Shown piece by piece: positions 7,292 through 7,448 of a DNA stretch of 7,448 bases. A program made the position numbers and the translations under genes. The stretch spans positions 1 through 7,448 of the forward strand of contig JAXHTH010000184.1 in the NCBI GenBank assembly GCA_034211115.1, given 5' to 3'. Origin of the DNA: JAXHTH01 sp034211115. Lineage in GTDB: Bacteria; Planctomycetota; Phycisphaerae; Phycisphaerales; SM1A02. The notes beneath the pieces are model-generated. The model saw only the letters and a program-made list of their open reading frames with translations, did no database searches and had not been told where the DNA came from. Position 1 is the first letter of the stretch. Every line of letters begins with the position of its first letter.

Positions 7292-7448
7292 ATGAGCACT
7301 CCTTCGGAATCGTTGACCATGACCCGCCCCACGCTCCACCTCATCTCCAACTCTCACATCGATCCCGTCTGGCTCTGGGAATGGGAGGAAGGCGCGGCCG
7401 AAACCGTCTCCACTTTCCGTACCGCCGCCGAGTTCTGCGAACGCGGCG
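7292..7448 (+). CDS. Alpha-mannosidase, GH38 family (N-terminus only, cut by window edge)
   Basis: Only the first 52 codons are present. The segment LHLISNSHIDPVWLWEWEEG (15-34) is the diagnostic N-terminal motif of GH38 alpha-mannosidases. His22 and Asp24 correspond to the first two zinc ligands (His-x-Asp) of the active site, and the Trp-Leu-Trp segment follows. Full-length members usually run 800-1000 residues, so most of the gene lies beyond the window. They release terminal alpha-linked mannose from oligosaccharides. No signal peptide is seen, so it is probably cytoplasmic like the preceding glycosidase. The start at 7292 gives a ten-residue polar lead before the ATG at 7319, which begins MTRPTLHLIS and is an equally acceptable start. 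The gap to the previous gene is 88 bases, so co-transcription is possible. Confidence 0.88.
   Translation, partial: MSTPSESLTMTRPTLHLISNSHIDPVWLWEWEEGAAETVSTFRTAAEFCERG

Noticed and set aside
1..7448. CRISPR array, tRNA, rRNA, insertion sequence or attachment site
   Set aside because: No regularly spaced repeats, cloverleaf-like sequence, transposase or terminal repeats were seen; nearly all of the window is explained by coding sequence.

Overview
This is a GC-rich window, read almost entirely on the + strand. It holds four tightly packed genes for a Gld-type ABC transport system, then a glycoside hydrolase, then the first 52 codons of an alpha-mannosidase. The gene set (GldA/GldF/GldG-like proteins plus a DUF4340 protein), the high GC content and the cytoplasmic sugar-cleaving enzymes fit a planctomycete, perhaps a Phycisphaerae-like lineage. 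This is inference from gene content; no rRNA or other phylogenetic marker is present.

Layout: positions 1-264 contain no gene I can support. They do hold a good sigma-70-like promoter (about 92-120) and a leader. The transporter operon follows at 265-5102: an ATPase (265-1239), a six-helix permease (1236-1970, overlapping the ATPase stop by ATGA), a membrane-anchored GldG-like auxiliary protein (GTG start at 1990, to 3936) and a membrane-anchored DUF4340 protein (3987-5102). Shine-Dalgarno positions favour starts downstream of the longest open frames for the ATPase, GldG and DUF4340 genes.

After a 67-base gap with no clear terminator or promoter comes a 677-residue six-hairpin (alpha/alpha)6-barrel glycosidase without a signal peptide (5170-7203). 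An 88-base gap then carries a weak extended -10 element and a perfect 6-bp hairpin just before the start of a GH38 alpha-mannosidase, which runs off the window edge.

How the genes work together: the ATPase and permease should form an ABC-2 type transporter in the inner membrane. The GldG-like and DUF4340 proteins, each with an N-terminal anchor and a large domain probably outside the cytoplasm, are likely its accessory subunits. The substrate cannot be read from the sequence. The two glycosidases look like a separate intracellular unit for trimming oligosaccharides, possibly containing alpha-mannose. A link between the transporter and the glycosidases is suggested only by adjacency.
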